From Spirochaetales bacterium (GTDB lineage: Bacteria; Spirochaetota; Spirochaetia; JABEVK01): a DNA stretch of 48,093 nucleotides. Below are positions 22,609-30,728 of this stretch, piece by piece (position 1 is the stretch's first letter; every line of letters begins with the position of its first letter). Where the stretch lies: assembly GCA_013044245.1 (NCBI GenBank), contig JABEVK010000053.1, positions 1 through 48,093 on the forward strand, given 5' to 3'. Both the position numbers and the translations under genes were made by a program. The notes under the pieces are model-generated. The model saw only the letters and a list, made by a program, of their open reading frames with translations. It searched no databases and was not told the DNA's origin.

Positions 22609-25346
22609 GCGCCGATCCCTCCATAGCGTTTATGAAACCACATTTTGACATTGTGAGTCAGAACACCGTACAGAACCAAGAAGGCGGCGATGAAGGCCCA
22701 AAAAATTGGTGGCAAGGGGACTAATCCAAGGTCCAACGCAATAGGGGTGTAAGGAAGAATGCCCCCTACTGCCATCACTAAAACAGTAGTCATTGTCATA
22801 GAAAAGCTAGCTCGACTTTGAAGGAATGGAATCTTATTGGTGCGAATAATATGGACAATCAAAGTCTGTGTAAGCAACGATTCGACAAACCAGCCCGTGT
22901 TAAACAGGTGGGCCGCATACGTCGTATTCGGGTCACTAGCAACAGTGTGTACTTGAAAGTAAGGAATCAAGTCAGTCGGTACAGCCAAGTTAAACAGCGA
23001 TGAGGTTTTGAAGAAAAGCCACATGAGAGCGAAGGTTGCATAGTCAAAGATCGAGCTGATAGGTCCAATAAACATCATAAATCGACGAATAAACTGGATA
23101 TCCCAAGATTGGGGTTTATTGGCAAACTCGGGGTCGACGTTGTCGAGGGGAATTGCGGTTTGACTCAGGTCGTACAGTAAGTTATTGAGCAGGATCTGAA
23201 CTGGTTGCATCGGCAAGAAGGGAAACAAATAGCTAGCCCCTACTACCGAGAACATATTGCCGAAGTTAGAGCTAGCCCCCATCTTGATATATTTGATGAT
23301 GTTGTTGAACGTCTTTCGACCTTCGATAATGCCATCTTCTAAGACCAATAGGTTTTTTTCTAAAAGAATAATATCGGCGGACTCTTTGGCAACATCGACA
23401 GCAGTATCTACCGATATACCAACATCGGCAGCTTTCATCGCCGCGGCATCGTTGATCCCATCGCCCATAAATCCGACGACATGCCCCGCTGAACGTAAAG
23501 TTTTAATGATGTCTTCTTTTTGATCGGGCGTCAGGTGAGCAAAAACATCATATTCGAGCACTGTCTTGGCAAAATCTTCCGGCTTCATTTGGGACAATTC
23601 CTTACCGGTAATCACCCTCTGAACATCAAAACCGACATCGCGGCAGACTTTAGCAGTAACCAATTCATTGTCACCGGTAAGAACTTTGACCCGAACCCCA
23701 TACTCGCGCAACGAAGCAATGGCTTTTTCGGCAGAATCTTTCGGGGGATCAAGGAACGCTAAATACCCTAAAAGAACCAAACCCGATTCATCTTGCACAG
23801 AAAAATTGGTTTTTTCCTTGCTATACTCACGATAGGCGATCGCTAGCACCCGATACCCTTCTGAGGACAGGCGCATATACTCTTCAATAATGTCATTTTT
23901 GATGATCTCAATCATGGGAAAGATATCATCGTCAATTTGATACTTGTCGCAGGCCGCAAAAATAGCCTCTACCGACCCTTTACAGATCAAAACGTGGTTA
24001 TCTTCATAATCCAACACAACGCTCATCCGTTTGCGTTGAAAATCAAACGGGATCTCATCAATTTTTTTGCAGGTTTTTTCAACATCCAAATCTTCATGAC
24101 TGAGAATCGAAAGATCAAGGAGGTTCCGCAAACCCGTTTGGTAATAGCTATTCATGTAGGCATAGCGAAGAACATCATCAGAAAAACGATTGGTAACATC
24201 GACGTGTTTTTCCAAAATGACTTTATCTTGCGTAATGGTTCCGGTCTTGTCCGTGCATAGGATGTCAATGGCACCCAAGTTCTGAATGGATTTGAGTTTT
24301 TTTACGATGACTTTTTTGTGCGACATAAAGAGTGCACCCTTAGAAAGGCACACCGTGACAATCATCGGTAACATCTCGGGTGTCAGACCCACCGCGATCG
24401 AAAGACCGAACATCAGGGCATCAAGCCAATTATGCTTGGTTATGCCAACAATCAGAAAGGTCACCCCGACCATGACGATCATAAAGCGAATCATCAGCCA
24501 AACAAACTTTGAAACCCCTTTATCGAAGTCTGTAGCGGCATTAGGCGCGGCCAAATTGGCTGAAATTCCGCCCAAGAATGTAGTCATTCCCGTATTGACC
24601 ACCACACCCTTGCCAGAACCAGAAATGACAGTACTCCCTTGGAAACAGGCGTTTTGCAGATCAAAAACCTCAGTTTTTGTAGGGTCAGGAGCCGGGTATT
24701 TTTCTACAGGCATTGACTCGCCGGTTAAAGCGGATTGACTAACAAAAAAATCTTTTGCCGCTAAAACCCTTAGGTCCGCAGGAATAATGGAGCCAGCGGC
24801 CAGGACAACAATGTCACCGGGAACAATTTCGGACATCCGAATCTCGACTTCTTTGCCGTCCCTGAGCACTATCGTGGTAGCTTGGACAAGCATTTTGAGT
24901 TTTTCGGCGGCGGCGGTAGAACGTTTTTCTTGAAAGTACGCAAGAAAAACACTGATGAGTATCATGCCACCCACGGTTGAAGGCGTTATCAAGTCATTGG
25001 ACGAGCCCAGATAGGCCAACAGACTAAGCAAAAGGTTACCACTGCCCGATAGCTTGGTGGTGTCTAGAGACATAAAAAACGAGACAATCAAAATGACTAA
25101 AAGTTGAATAACAAGCGGGTTGGCAAAACGCTCGAGGACTTCTTCCCCAATACTCTTTTTCTTTTCTGCGGCTAAAACGTTAGGACCATAAATATGCTCC
25201 CGGGCTTCGGCTGAGGACTGTTCCAGGCCCTCTCGTGAAGTCTCCATCCGGCTAAGGACATCGTCCTCGGTCAGAAGGCAGGCTTCCCTCAGGCGTTTTT
25301 CATGCGCCGTAGCTAGGCTAGGCTTTACGAGGTTCCGACGGTCCAT
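22605..25346 (-). CDS. P-type Mg2+ ATPase (MgtA/MgtB type, P3B)
   Basis: The protein has 913 residues, standard length. P-type landmarks are all present: TGES (208-211, actuator), GLTPEMLP (320-327, M4 ion pathway, the MgtA-type form), DKTGT (Asp366 phosphorylation site) and GDGIND (hinge). The membrane part FGNMFSVVGA...LPMQPVQILLNNLLYDLSQ is typical of P3B Mg2+ importers, not Ca2+ or K+ pumps. The N-terminal ~75 residues are a basic/acidic cytosolic segment. A good SD, AAGGAGG, precedes ATG 25346. The gene is followed in overlap by the EIIA-like gene and divergent from a DUF4337 gene. Confidence 0.92.
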   Translation of the reverse strand: MDRRNLVKPSLATAHEKRLREACLLTEDDVLSRMETSREGLEQSSAEAREHIYGPNVLAAEKKKSIGEEVLERFANPLVIQLLVILIVSFFMSLDTTKLSGSGNLLLSLLAYLGSSNDLITPSTVGGMILISVFLAYFQEKRSTAAAEKLKMLVQATTIVLRDGKEVEIRMSEIVPGDIVVLAAGSIIPADLRVLAAKDFFVSQSALTGESMPVEKYPAPDPTKTEVFDLQNACFQGSTVISGSGKGVVVNTGMTTFLGGISANLAAPNAATDFDKGVSKFVWLMIRFMIVMVGVTFLIVGITKHNWLDALMFGLSIAVGLTPEMLPMIVTVCLSKGALFMSHKKVIVKKLKSIQNLGAIDILCTDKTGTITQDKVILEKHVDVTNRFSDDVLRYAYMNSYYQTGLRNLLDLSILSHEDLDVEKTCKKIDEIPFDFQRKRMSVVLDYEDNHVLICKGSVEAIFAACDKYQIDDDIFPMIEIIKNDIIEEYMRLSSEGYRVLAIAYREYSKEKTNFSVQDESGLVLLGYLAFLDPPKDSAEKAIASLREYGVRVKVLTGDNELVTAKVCRDVGFDVQRVITGKELSQMKPEDFAKTVLEYDVFAHLTPDQKEDIIKTLRSAGHVVGFMGDGINDAAAMKAADVGISVDTAVDVAKESADIILLEKNLLVLEDGIIEGRKTFNNIIKYIKMGASSNFGNMFSVVGASYLFPFLPMQPVQILLNNLLYDLSQTAIPLDNVDPEFANKPQSWDIQFIRRFMMFIGPISSIFDYATFALMWLFFKTSSLFNLAVPTDLIPYFQVHTVASDPNTTYAAHLFNTGWFVESLLTQTLIVHIIRTNKIPFLQSRASFSMTMTTVLVMAVGGILPYTPIALDLGLVPLPPIFWAFIAAFLVLYGVLTHNVKMWFHKRYGGIGA

Positions 25347-25381
25347 CGGGGGCCTCCTTCTGGAATTTGGGAATTAAACTC

Positions 25382-25410
25382 ATTGTAAAGAAAAGGCCCC
25401 CGGTTGCCTA
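25382..25410 (-). promoter_or_regulatory. Promoter of the Mg2+ ATPase gene
   Basis: On the minus strand: TAGGCA (25410-25405, 4 of 6), 17 bases, TACAAT (25387-25382, 5 of 6). The leader to ATG 25346 would be about 30 bases and contains the SD. No long structured leader like that of enteric mgtA fits into this space. Confidence 0.45.
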
Positions 25411-25455
25411 GTAGAGAAATTGTTCTTTTGATTAGCTTTTCGTGAGCTTCGCCTC

Positions 25456-25485
25456 TTGTCCAAAAAAGCACCATCTTAGTACAAT
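25456..25485 (+). promoter_or_regulatory. Promoter of the DUF4337 gene
   Basis: TTGTCC (25456-25461, 4 of 6), 18 bases, TACAAT (25480-25485, 5 of 6). A leader of about 20 bases to ATG 25512 would contain SD GGGAG. Confidence 0.45.
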
Positions 25486-25511
25486 GACGTCCACCAATGG
25501 GAGACGATGCA

Positions 25512-26060
25512 ATGGAAGATCCTACGGAAGAAGTACAAAAGCACCTTCATGAACATGCCCATGAAAGCCGTGACCCTGGGATGCTCAAAATCGCCCTTAG
25601 TTCTGCGATTATCGCTGTTCTTGCGGCGATTGCTTCACTCATGTCCGAGCATCAGATCAATGAGGCCATGATTTCACAATTGAAGGCTTCTGACCAATGG
25701 GCTTATTACCAAGCTAAGGGCCTCAAGCATAACCTTTTAGACACGCAAAAAGAACTTTTGACCCAGTTGGGGCATCCCACCGCTGACGAAACAGCGCGCT
25801 GGACGACTGACCTCAAAAAGTATAAGGAAGAACAAAAAGAAATCTCGCAGGAAGCAACTCAGGAACAAAAAGCATCCCACCGTTCTTTTGAAGCTCACTA
25901 CCGGCTCTCTTTCGCCGTTACCTTTCTGCAGGTTGCCATCGGTCTGTCGGCGGTCTCTGCTCTGACACGGCGGCGTTGGTTATGGATAACCAGCTTAGTT
26001 ACGGCGGGGGTTGGGATTATTTTAATGGGTTGGGGCTTGGGTCTAGCTATGTTAACTTAG
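25512..26060 (+). CDS. DUF4337-like membrane protein
   Basis: The protein has 182 residues from ATG 25512 (GGGAGA at 25499-25504; ATG 25497 would add 5 residues). An acidic, His-rich front (KHLHEHAHESRD) precedes a membrane helix (ALSSAIIAVLAAIASLM). A helical segment follows with the family hallmark SDQWAYYQAKGLKHNL. Two more hydrophobic segments close the protein (LSFAVTFLQVAIGLSAVSAL and LVTAGVGIILMGWGLGLAML). DUF4337 proteins have no known function. The His-rich face and the divergent Mg2+ ATPase suggest a metal-related link, which is only an inference. Confidence 0.75.
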   Translation: MEDPTEEVQKHLHEHAHESRDPGMLKIALSSAIIAVLAAIASLMSEHQINEAMISQLKASDQWAYYQAKGLKHNLLDTQKELLTQLGHPTADETARWTTDLKKYKEEQKEISQEATQEQKASHRSFEAHYRLSFAVTFLQVAIGLSAVSALTRRRWLWITSLVTAGVGIILMGWGLGLAMLT

Positions 26061-26079
26061 ACCCTTTGCCCTTTCTTAC

Positions 26080-26436
26080 CTAACGATTTTGTCGATCTTT
26101 GCGCGATTGGCAATCAATGCAAAACAACGCATACGGTATGGCCTGAAGCCTGGAAACCGGTATTGGCTTCTGACATTCCATACAAACTCCGTAGCGATCG
26201 TTTTGAATTCGGGCCAAGGCGTTATCAATCATCTGAAGCTTCTTGGATTCAACGGCATTCAAAGCCTCCAAGTTCTTCTTATCAATATCGTCTGACGCCA
26301 TGTCCACCAAATCTTTGGGGTCAATATCTTCAACAATGGCACGAAAACCTTCGCTTTCCACGACCAAATGGTGAAGAATCTCTTCCTTCTGGCGCTGAAG
26401 CTCTTCTTGCATTTTTTTCAGAAATTCTTTGTCCAA
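26080..26436 (-). CDS. dksA: DksA/TraR-type zinc-finger regulator
   Basis: The protein has 118 residues if it begins at TTG 26436, which has GGAGAG 6-10 bases upstream and gives the usual MDKEFLKKMQ start. The N-terminal half is a coiled coil (residues ~1-70). The C-terminal zinc finger is complete: CMEC then CIDC, with KPIPVSRLQAIPYALF between. Such proteins bind the secondary channel of RNA polymerase and act with (p)ppGpp; the window also codes for the Rel enzyme. It is divergent from infA, an arrangement also known in Treponema. The acidic tip pair of canonical DksA (DxxDxA) is present in spirit as DMASDD. Confidence 0.82.
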   Translation of the reverse strand: MDKEFLKKMQEELQRQKEEILHHLVVESEGFRAIVEDIDPKDLVDMASDDIDKKNLEALNAVESKKLQMIDNALARIQNDRYGVCMECQKPIPVSRLQAIPYALFCIDCQSRKDRQNR

Positions 26437-26493
26437 GTTTCTCTCCAAGACGGGGATAAAAAACCTAGGTAATCTGATCAAATTCGTTGAAAA

Positions 26494-26533
26494 AGTCAAC
26501 TGGTTGACACAACCTTACCGTTCTCTCTATAGT
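26494..26533 (+). promoter_or_regulatory. infA promoter and back-to-back dksA -35
   Basis: infA: TTGACA (26504-26509), 18 bases, TATAGT (26528-26533, 5 of 6); ATG 26544 is 10 bases later with no SD. On the other strand TTGACT (26499-26494) is a candidate -35 for dksA, whose -10 is weak. The two -35 boxes form the inverted repeat GTCAAC-TG-GTTGAC (26495-26508). Confidence 0.65.
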
Positions 26534-26543
26534 AAAACAACTT

Positions 26544-26765
26544 ATGGCTGAAAAAGAAGAAACGATAGAAGTAGAAGGTGTCGTTAAGGAATCCCTTCCT
26601 AACACGATGTTTCGTGTTGAAATCAAAAATGGTCACATCATTCTTGCGCATTTGTCCGGAAAAATGAGAAAAAACTACATTCGTATTGTTCCTGGCGACC
26701 ACGTTAAAGTTGAATTATCCCCTTATGACCTGTCCCGGGGACGTATTATTTTTCGCGAACGCTAA
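26544..26765 (+). CDS. infA: Translation initiation factor IF-1
   Basis: The protein has 73 residues, full length. The sequence follows IF-1 along its whole OB fold: [38 protein letters not shown] and [20 protein letters not shown]. It binds the ribosomal A site of the 30S subunit during initiation. The start is certain from the family. It lacks an SD and is predicted to be translated from a nearly leaderless mRNA, notable for an initiation factor. It is divergent from dksA and convergent with the Smr gene. Confidence 0.97.
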   Translation: MAEKEETIEVEGVVKESLPNTMFRVEIKNGHIILAHLSGKMRKNYIRIVPGDHVKVELSPYDLSRGRIIFRER

Positions 26766-26806
26766 CAGATCTCGTCACGTTACCTGTTATTCCCAAACTT
26801 TTTGCC

Positions 26807-27223
26807 TCAAACCTTGTCAATGGATTGTAGTTTGAGTTTGATCCAGGTTGCGCCAGTTCCCCCTAAACGACGTTCTGCGTCTCCATACTCCTGTACCCAA
26901 GGAAAATGGGCAAGCTCATCGCGTACCAGGTGAGGAATCACGCTTTCTTGGGGTGAATGCAGGCCTTTGCCATGAATGATCAATAGCCTTGTCAAATGCT
27001 CGTCGACGGCGTCTTTAAGAAATTCGCGCAGGCGTTCCTGAGCTTCGCTTCGTTTTAGCCCGTGTAAATCTAACTCTTCCTGCGCTTCAAAACCTTTTAC
27101 TGTCCCTTTGCGATATTGTGGGACAGAGATCTTTTTTTCGCCTTCGGCCTCACTCTCAACTTTGAGCGGCTTAGAAAGAGGTTGATGACGCTCCCAACTA
27201 TCGAGGATCTTCCCAAAATCCAT
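26807..27223 (-). CDS. Smr-domain protein
   Basis: The protein has 138 residues. The Smr (MutS2 C-terminal-like) domain fills the second half: ELDLHGLKRSEAQERLREFL, then LLIIHGKGLHSP (the GKG loop) and VQEYGDAERRLGGTGATWIKL. DLHG and HGKG are the conserved core of the nuclease fold. The ~50-residue N-terminal tail is charged, as in other small Smr proteins. Stand-alone Smr proteins may cleave RNA or DNA; which one here is unknown. GAGGAGAG precedes ATG 27223. It is the last gene of the bat run, 63 bases after the batD stop. Confidence 0.88.
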   Translation of the reverse strand: MDFGKILDSWERHQPLSKPLKVESEAEGEKKISVPQYRKGTVKGFEAQEELDLHGLKRSEAQERLREFLKDAVDEHLTRLLIIHGKGLHSPQESVIPHLVRDELAHFPWVQEYGDAERRLGGTGATWIKLKLQSIDKV

Positions 27224-27286
27224 GTTGAATCTCTCCTCAGGTCACGAAATTGGCGCTCACAGGATGGGCGCTCCTCTCGTCGCCAT

Positions 27287-29215
27287 TTATTCTTGAATAG
27301 GTAAAAGATAATTGACCTTAAGCCACCCCTGAAGACCGTAGCCCGTGGTGACAAGGGCATAGGGTCCTGATAGGCCCTGATAGCGGACAATAGTCCCTTG
27401 AGGTACTGTTAGCCAGTTTTCTGCCAAATCACTAGGGACTCGCCTCAGCGGCGCATCCCCAGTCCCCACGACGGCATCCCCAGGAGATCTTTGGGCCAAA
27501 GATACTACCGCTGTTACTCCAGACGCTGCAAAAATAAGAAACGCGACCGTCATGGGGACAATCCAGCTGACTTTACCCGAACGGCGATGCCAGGCCCACA
27601 AGAGGAATGCGAGATTCCAACCTAAAAGAGTTACCAGCAGAAAAAGATCGGTAGGAGGCCCTTGCCACACCTGAAACTGATCGATCAACTGGGCTTCTTT
27701 TTCTACCTCGCGAAGAGCGGTAAGCGCTTGAGGGCCTTGATAGCCCATAGCGAGGGCCCGACAAAAAGACCTGACAGCCAGAGCGGTTTGTTTTTGTTGT
27801 TTTTGTTCTAACCCTTGGTTGTACCAATAGCCTGGCTGATTTATGGGCGCGTGAACGTCAGAAACCGCAGCACTCATCATGAAAAAACCTAACGGAATAA
27901 GAACCAGCAGTCCTTTCCCCCGGCTTTTGCGTCCCCGAAAGGTCAGAAGAAAAACCACTGGACCGGGTAAAAAAGCCAACCAAAACCAAAACTTTGTCGC
28001 GAGATTCCACGGCTTAACCCTGGCCCATTCCGTCTTGGGAAGCGGAGTCAGCACGGTTACTGGTTTTATCGTAACTTTCCCCGAACTGCTAAGGTTAACT
28101 GTTTCTGTTTTAGCTTCCCACGTCCACACTTTGTCCAAACTGGGTTGATAAGAGACAAATGGCGGTACTTGAACCGTATAATTCCCACTGTGATCGGCGA
28201 CGAATTGCCACGTCACCGTTAAATCTCCTTGATAGCCGCCCGTTGTAGGACGGTAGCCGGAGGTTTCTTGCTTGCTGAGCAAACGGAGTCCCTGAGCATT
28301 AACATCAGGAAGGACAAGGTAGGGAAAATTGCCTCTACCACGAACTACTTGAGTGACATTAACTTGACCAGGGTTTTGAACCGAACGCTCGATTTTCGCT
28401 TCATACGAAAAATCACCAATAGCCCGGGTCGTTACCGTGGGAGGAATCGCTTGAATCGTCAAGTTCAGCGGAGAGGTCGTTCGAGCCAACCCATTGACGT
28501 TAACGGTGACGGCAGGAAGGGTGACACTTCCGGTCTGTGTAGGGATCATCATCCATCCCGACCACGGCAAAGTCAGAATGCGATCATCACCAATTGCTGT
28601 TACCTCAATATCTCCAATATTGCTAGCTTTTTCCCAAAGGGTATTCGCTGGAGCCGAAACATCGAGTTCTGCGGGCTGAATCAGCGTTTCTAAGTTCTTT
28701 ACTTGAAGAATGACGGGAATCCCTTCTCCCAAATAATACGGCCCCGCAGGAACAGACCAACCGACTTGAAGAGGAAACCGATTTTGAGCTTCGTCACGAG
28801 CCAAAAGGTAAAGAGTTTTGGGTGTAACCAAGAGTGACTGCTGGCCATAAATCACGGTGAAAGGACCAAGTGTCACGATTCCTGTTTTCACAACCCGAAA
28901 ACTCAAGGTTAATTTAGTTCCTTTGGTCACCTGCCCTGCACTATTTTCCCAGGATGTTTCTCTAACAAAAGGTCCGCTGGTTAATTCTAACTCAGGAGGG
29001 TACGGCATAGGAGCTAGCTTGAGCTGCAGGGGGTCGGGCGTATCCGCCAAAATATTGACATTAAACTGCTGTCCAACCACAAACCGGTCGTTATCCAGAC
29101 TGAGCTTTGCCTCCAGTGCCGACAGTGGCAACGGGTTAAGTGCTGTCACCAGCCCGAAAAGGCCTACCAGTCTGAAGCAGAGGGCGAGCTTTTTTGCGTG
29201 TTGTTGCTTTTCCAT
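27287..29215 (-). CDS. BatD-BatE fusion protein
   Basis: The protein has 642 residues. After a signal peptide (~1-34), residues ~35-400 are BatD-like: repeated beta domains starting AKLSLDNDRFVVGQQFNVNI, with FRVVKTGIVTLGPFTV. A membrane helix pair follows (FWFWLAFLPGPVVFLLTF; LLVLIPLGFFMMSAAV). A TPR-like unit (YWYNQGLEQKQQKQTALAVRSFCRAL), two more membrane helices and a C-terminal SH3-like domain (~590-642, PQGTIVRYQGL...GLQGWLKVNYL) match BatE. BatD and BatE are separate in Bacteroides; here they are one chain. Its start lies inside batC (52-base overlap) with SD GGAAGGA. The protein would sit in the inner membrane with VWA partners BatA and BatB. Confidence 0.8.
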   Translation of the reverse strand: MEKQQHAKKLALCFRLVGLFGLVTALNPLPLSALEAKLSLDNDRFVVGQQFNVNILADTPDPLQLKLAPMPYPPELELTSGPFVRETSWENSAGQVTKGTKLTLSFRVVKTGIVTLGPFTVIYGQQSLLVTPKTLYLLARDEAQNRFPLQVGWSVPAGPYYLGEGIPVILQVKNLETLIQPAELDVSAPANTLWEKASNIGDIEVTAIGDDRILTLPWSGWMMIPTQTGSVTLPAVTVNVNGLARTTSPLNLTIQAIPPTVTTRAIGDFSYEAKIERSVQNPGQVNVTQVVRGRGNFPYLVLPDVNAQGLRLLSKQETSGYRPTTGGYQGDLTVTWQFVADHSGNYTVQVPPFVSYQPSLDKVWTWEAKTETVNLSSSGKVTIKPVTVLTPLPKTEWARVKPWNLATKFWFWLAFLPGPVVFLLTFRGRKSRGKGLLVLIPLGFFMMSAAVSDVHAPINQPGYWYNQGLEQKQQKQTALAVRSFCRALAMGYQGPQALTALREVEKEAQLIDQFQVWQGPPTDLFLLVTLLGWNLAFLLWAWHRRSGKVSWIVPMTVAFLIFAASGVTAVVSLAQRSPGDAVVGTGDAPLRRVPSDLAENWLTVPQGTIVRYQGLSGPYALVTTGYGLQGWLKVNYLLPIQE

Positions 29216-29745
29216 CGGTTTCCTTCCAAGCGCTGGACATAATCAAGCAGCGCCTTGGTCTGTGTCGTCGGGTTAGTTGGCGCGGCGGAAATCACTGGCG
29301 CCGGCGCATTGGCAAAGGATTGAATTTTCAGAAGGCACAGTTCCAAATTATGTTTTGCCTCAAAACTGGCAGGTTTGAGCAATAAAGCCTGTTGAAAACT
29401 GTGATAAGCTTCTTTGTACAAACCCTTTTGGTACAACAGGTCTCCTTTATTAAACGCCAGCCGAAAGAGCAGTTCCTCAGGTGCTTTTTTGTCAACATTG
29501 TTCCAAACGGCCAAAGCTGAATTAGCCTCACCTAACGCATTGTAAACGTTACCTAAGTTGTAATTAACCCAGGGACCAAAACGGTCTTTTTGTGTAACTT
29601 GCAGGTACCTCAAGCTGGCTAACGGGTAGTTTCCCCGCTGAAACTCATAGTTCCCCGAAAGGATAGCAAGCCCATCAGCGGCATCGGAACAACCTGTTAA
29701 GGTAGCACCAAGGGCTAAGCCCGCAAGAATTCGAAGGATTTTCAC
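29164..29745 (-). CDS. batC: BatC-like TPR lipoprotein
   Basis: The protein has 193 residues from GTG 29745 (GGAGGA 8 bases upstream). The lipobox LTGC (Cys ~18) makes it a lipoprotein. TPR repeats follow: NYPLASLRYLQVTQKDRF, PWVNYNLGNVYNALGEANSAL, LFRLAFNKGDLLYQKGLYKEAYHSFQQALLLKP and SFEAKHNLELCL. This is the BatC arrangement between VWA proteins and BatD in bat operons, where the TPRs are thought to carry protein-protein contacts. The start overlaps the batB stop (GTGA). A longer in-frame reading upstream would lose the lipoprotein signal. Confidence 0.85.
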   Translation of the reverse strand: MKILRILAGLALGATLTGCSDAADGLAILSGNYEFQRGNYPLASLRYLQVTQKDRFGPWVNYNLGNVYNALGEANSALAVWNNVDKKAPEELLFRLAFNKGDLLYQKGLYKEAYHSFQQALLLKPASFEAKHNLELCLLKIQSFANAPAPVISAAPTNPTTQTKALLDYVQRLEGNRWKSNNTQKSSPSASDW

Positions 29746-30728
29746 AGAATTTTCCTCCAGGGCAAGGCCCAAAGGAGTACAGCGCCTGTTAGACTCAACA
29801 ACGCCGCTATTAAAAACAGCCGGTACTGCGGAGCTGGCTCCCACTGGACACCACCTCGTACAGCGGGGTTTTCTAGGCTCGTCAAACGGCTTTGCAAGTC
29901 GTCGAGACGGTCACGGTCAGCGCCATAATAATACGTTCCGCCGGTTTCAGAGGCAATTTCACGCAACAAGTCTGGGTTCAACTTGGTAATCACCGTAAAT
30001 CCAAAATCATCCTCTAAAACACCCTTTCCTTGACGAATAGTTGAGCCCTTACGGGTTCCCAGGCCAAAGGCAAAGACTTCAACCCCACGGGAAGCCAAGG
30101 TTCGGGCAGCAGAAACAGCATCCCCATCGCGGGCTTCGCCATCAGTGAACAAAATCACCGCTTTGTGATGATCGTCAGGGGACTGCAACGAACGGTAGCC
30201 CTCTAACAACCCGGCGGCAAGGTTACTACCAACCCCGGGAGCCACGGTAGGCCCCAAATCATTGAGCCAATTTTCTAAATCATTCGTATCCATCGTCAGG
30301 GGAGTTAAAATGCGAGCTCGACCTTTGAACGCCACCAACGAGAAGCGAGTTTGGGGGAAAGTCCTCAAAATAAACCGTGCCGCTTCTATACCCGCCGCCA
30401 AACGATCAGGTTTGACATCGGTCGCAGTCATACTCCAGGAAACGTCAAAAACCAAGGCAACGTCCAAACCATTTTCATGTTCGGGTACGGAGTGCTCGCC
30501 CCAGGAGGGGCCAGACCAAGCAAAAATCAATGCTGCTAGCGTAACTATCAGCAAAAGGCCTGCAAAAAAACTTTTAACAAAGTAGATACCCGCCAACCTG
30601 TGTTGCCGCCATTCGCCTCCCAAGCGCAACAGCTCTTTTCGTCCGCGCCGATACGAAATACCCAAGATAGCCAACACTACGGGAAGAATACTGAGAGTCC
30701 ACAAGACCTCGGGTCGAGCGAAAATCAC
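29742..30728 (-). CDS. batB: BatB-like von Willebrand factor A membrane protein
   Basis: The protein has 328 residues from GTG 30728 (GTGA overlap with batA). Two N-terminal membrane helices (LWTLSILPVVLAILGI and FFAGLLLIVTLAALIFAW) precede a VWA domain with MIDAS motif DVSWS (Asp95, Ser97, Ser99), Thr in LTPLTMDTND and Asp in ILFTDGEA. A last helix ends the chain (LFLIAALLSLTGAVLLWAL). VWA domains of Bat proteins are expected on the periplasmic side and bind partners through a metal ion. Role by family: BatA-E take part in aerotolerance or general envelope stress, and in Leptospira their loss had no clear oxidative phenotype. Confidence 0.87.
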   Translation of the reverse strand: MIFARPEVLWTLSILPVVLAILGISYRRGRKELLRLGGEWRQHRLAGIYFVKSFFAGLLLIVTLAALIFAWSGPSWGEHSVPEHENGLDVALVFDVSWSMTATDVKPDRLAAGIEAARFILRTFPQTRFSLVAFKGRARILTPLTMDTNDLENWLNDLGPTVAPGVGSNLAAGLLEGYRSLQSPDDHHKAVILFTDGEARDGDAVSAARTLASRGVEVFAFGLGTRKGSTIRQGKGVLEDDFGFTVITKLNPDLLREIASETGGTYYYGADRDRLDDLQSRLTSLENPAVRGGVQWEPAPQYRLFLIAALLSLTGAVLLWALPWRKIL

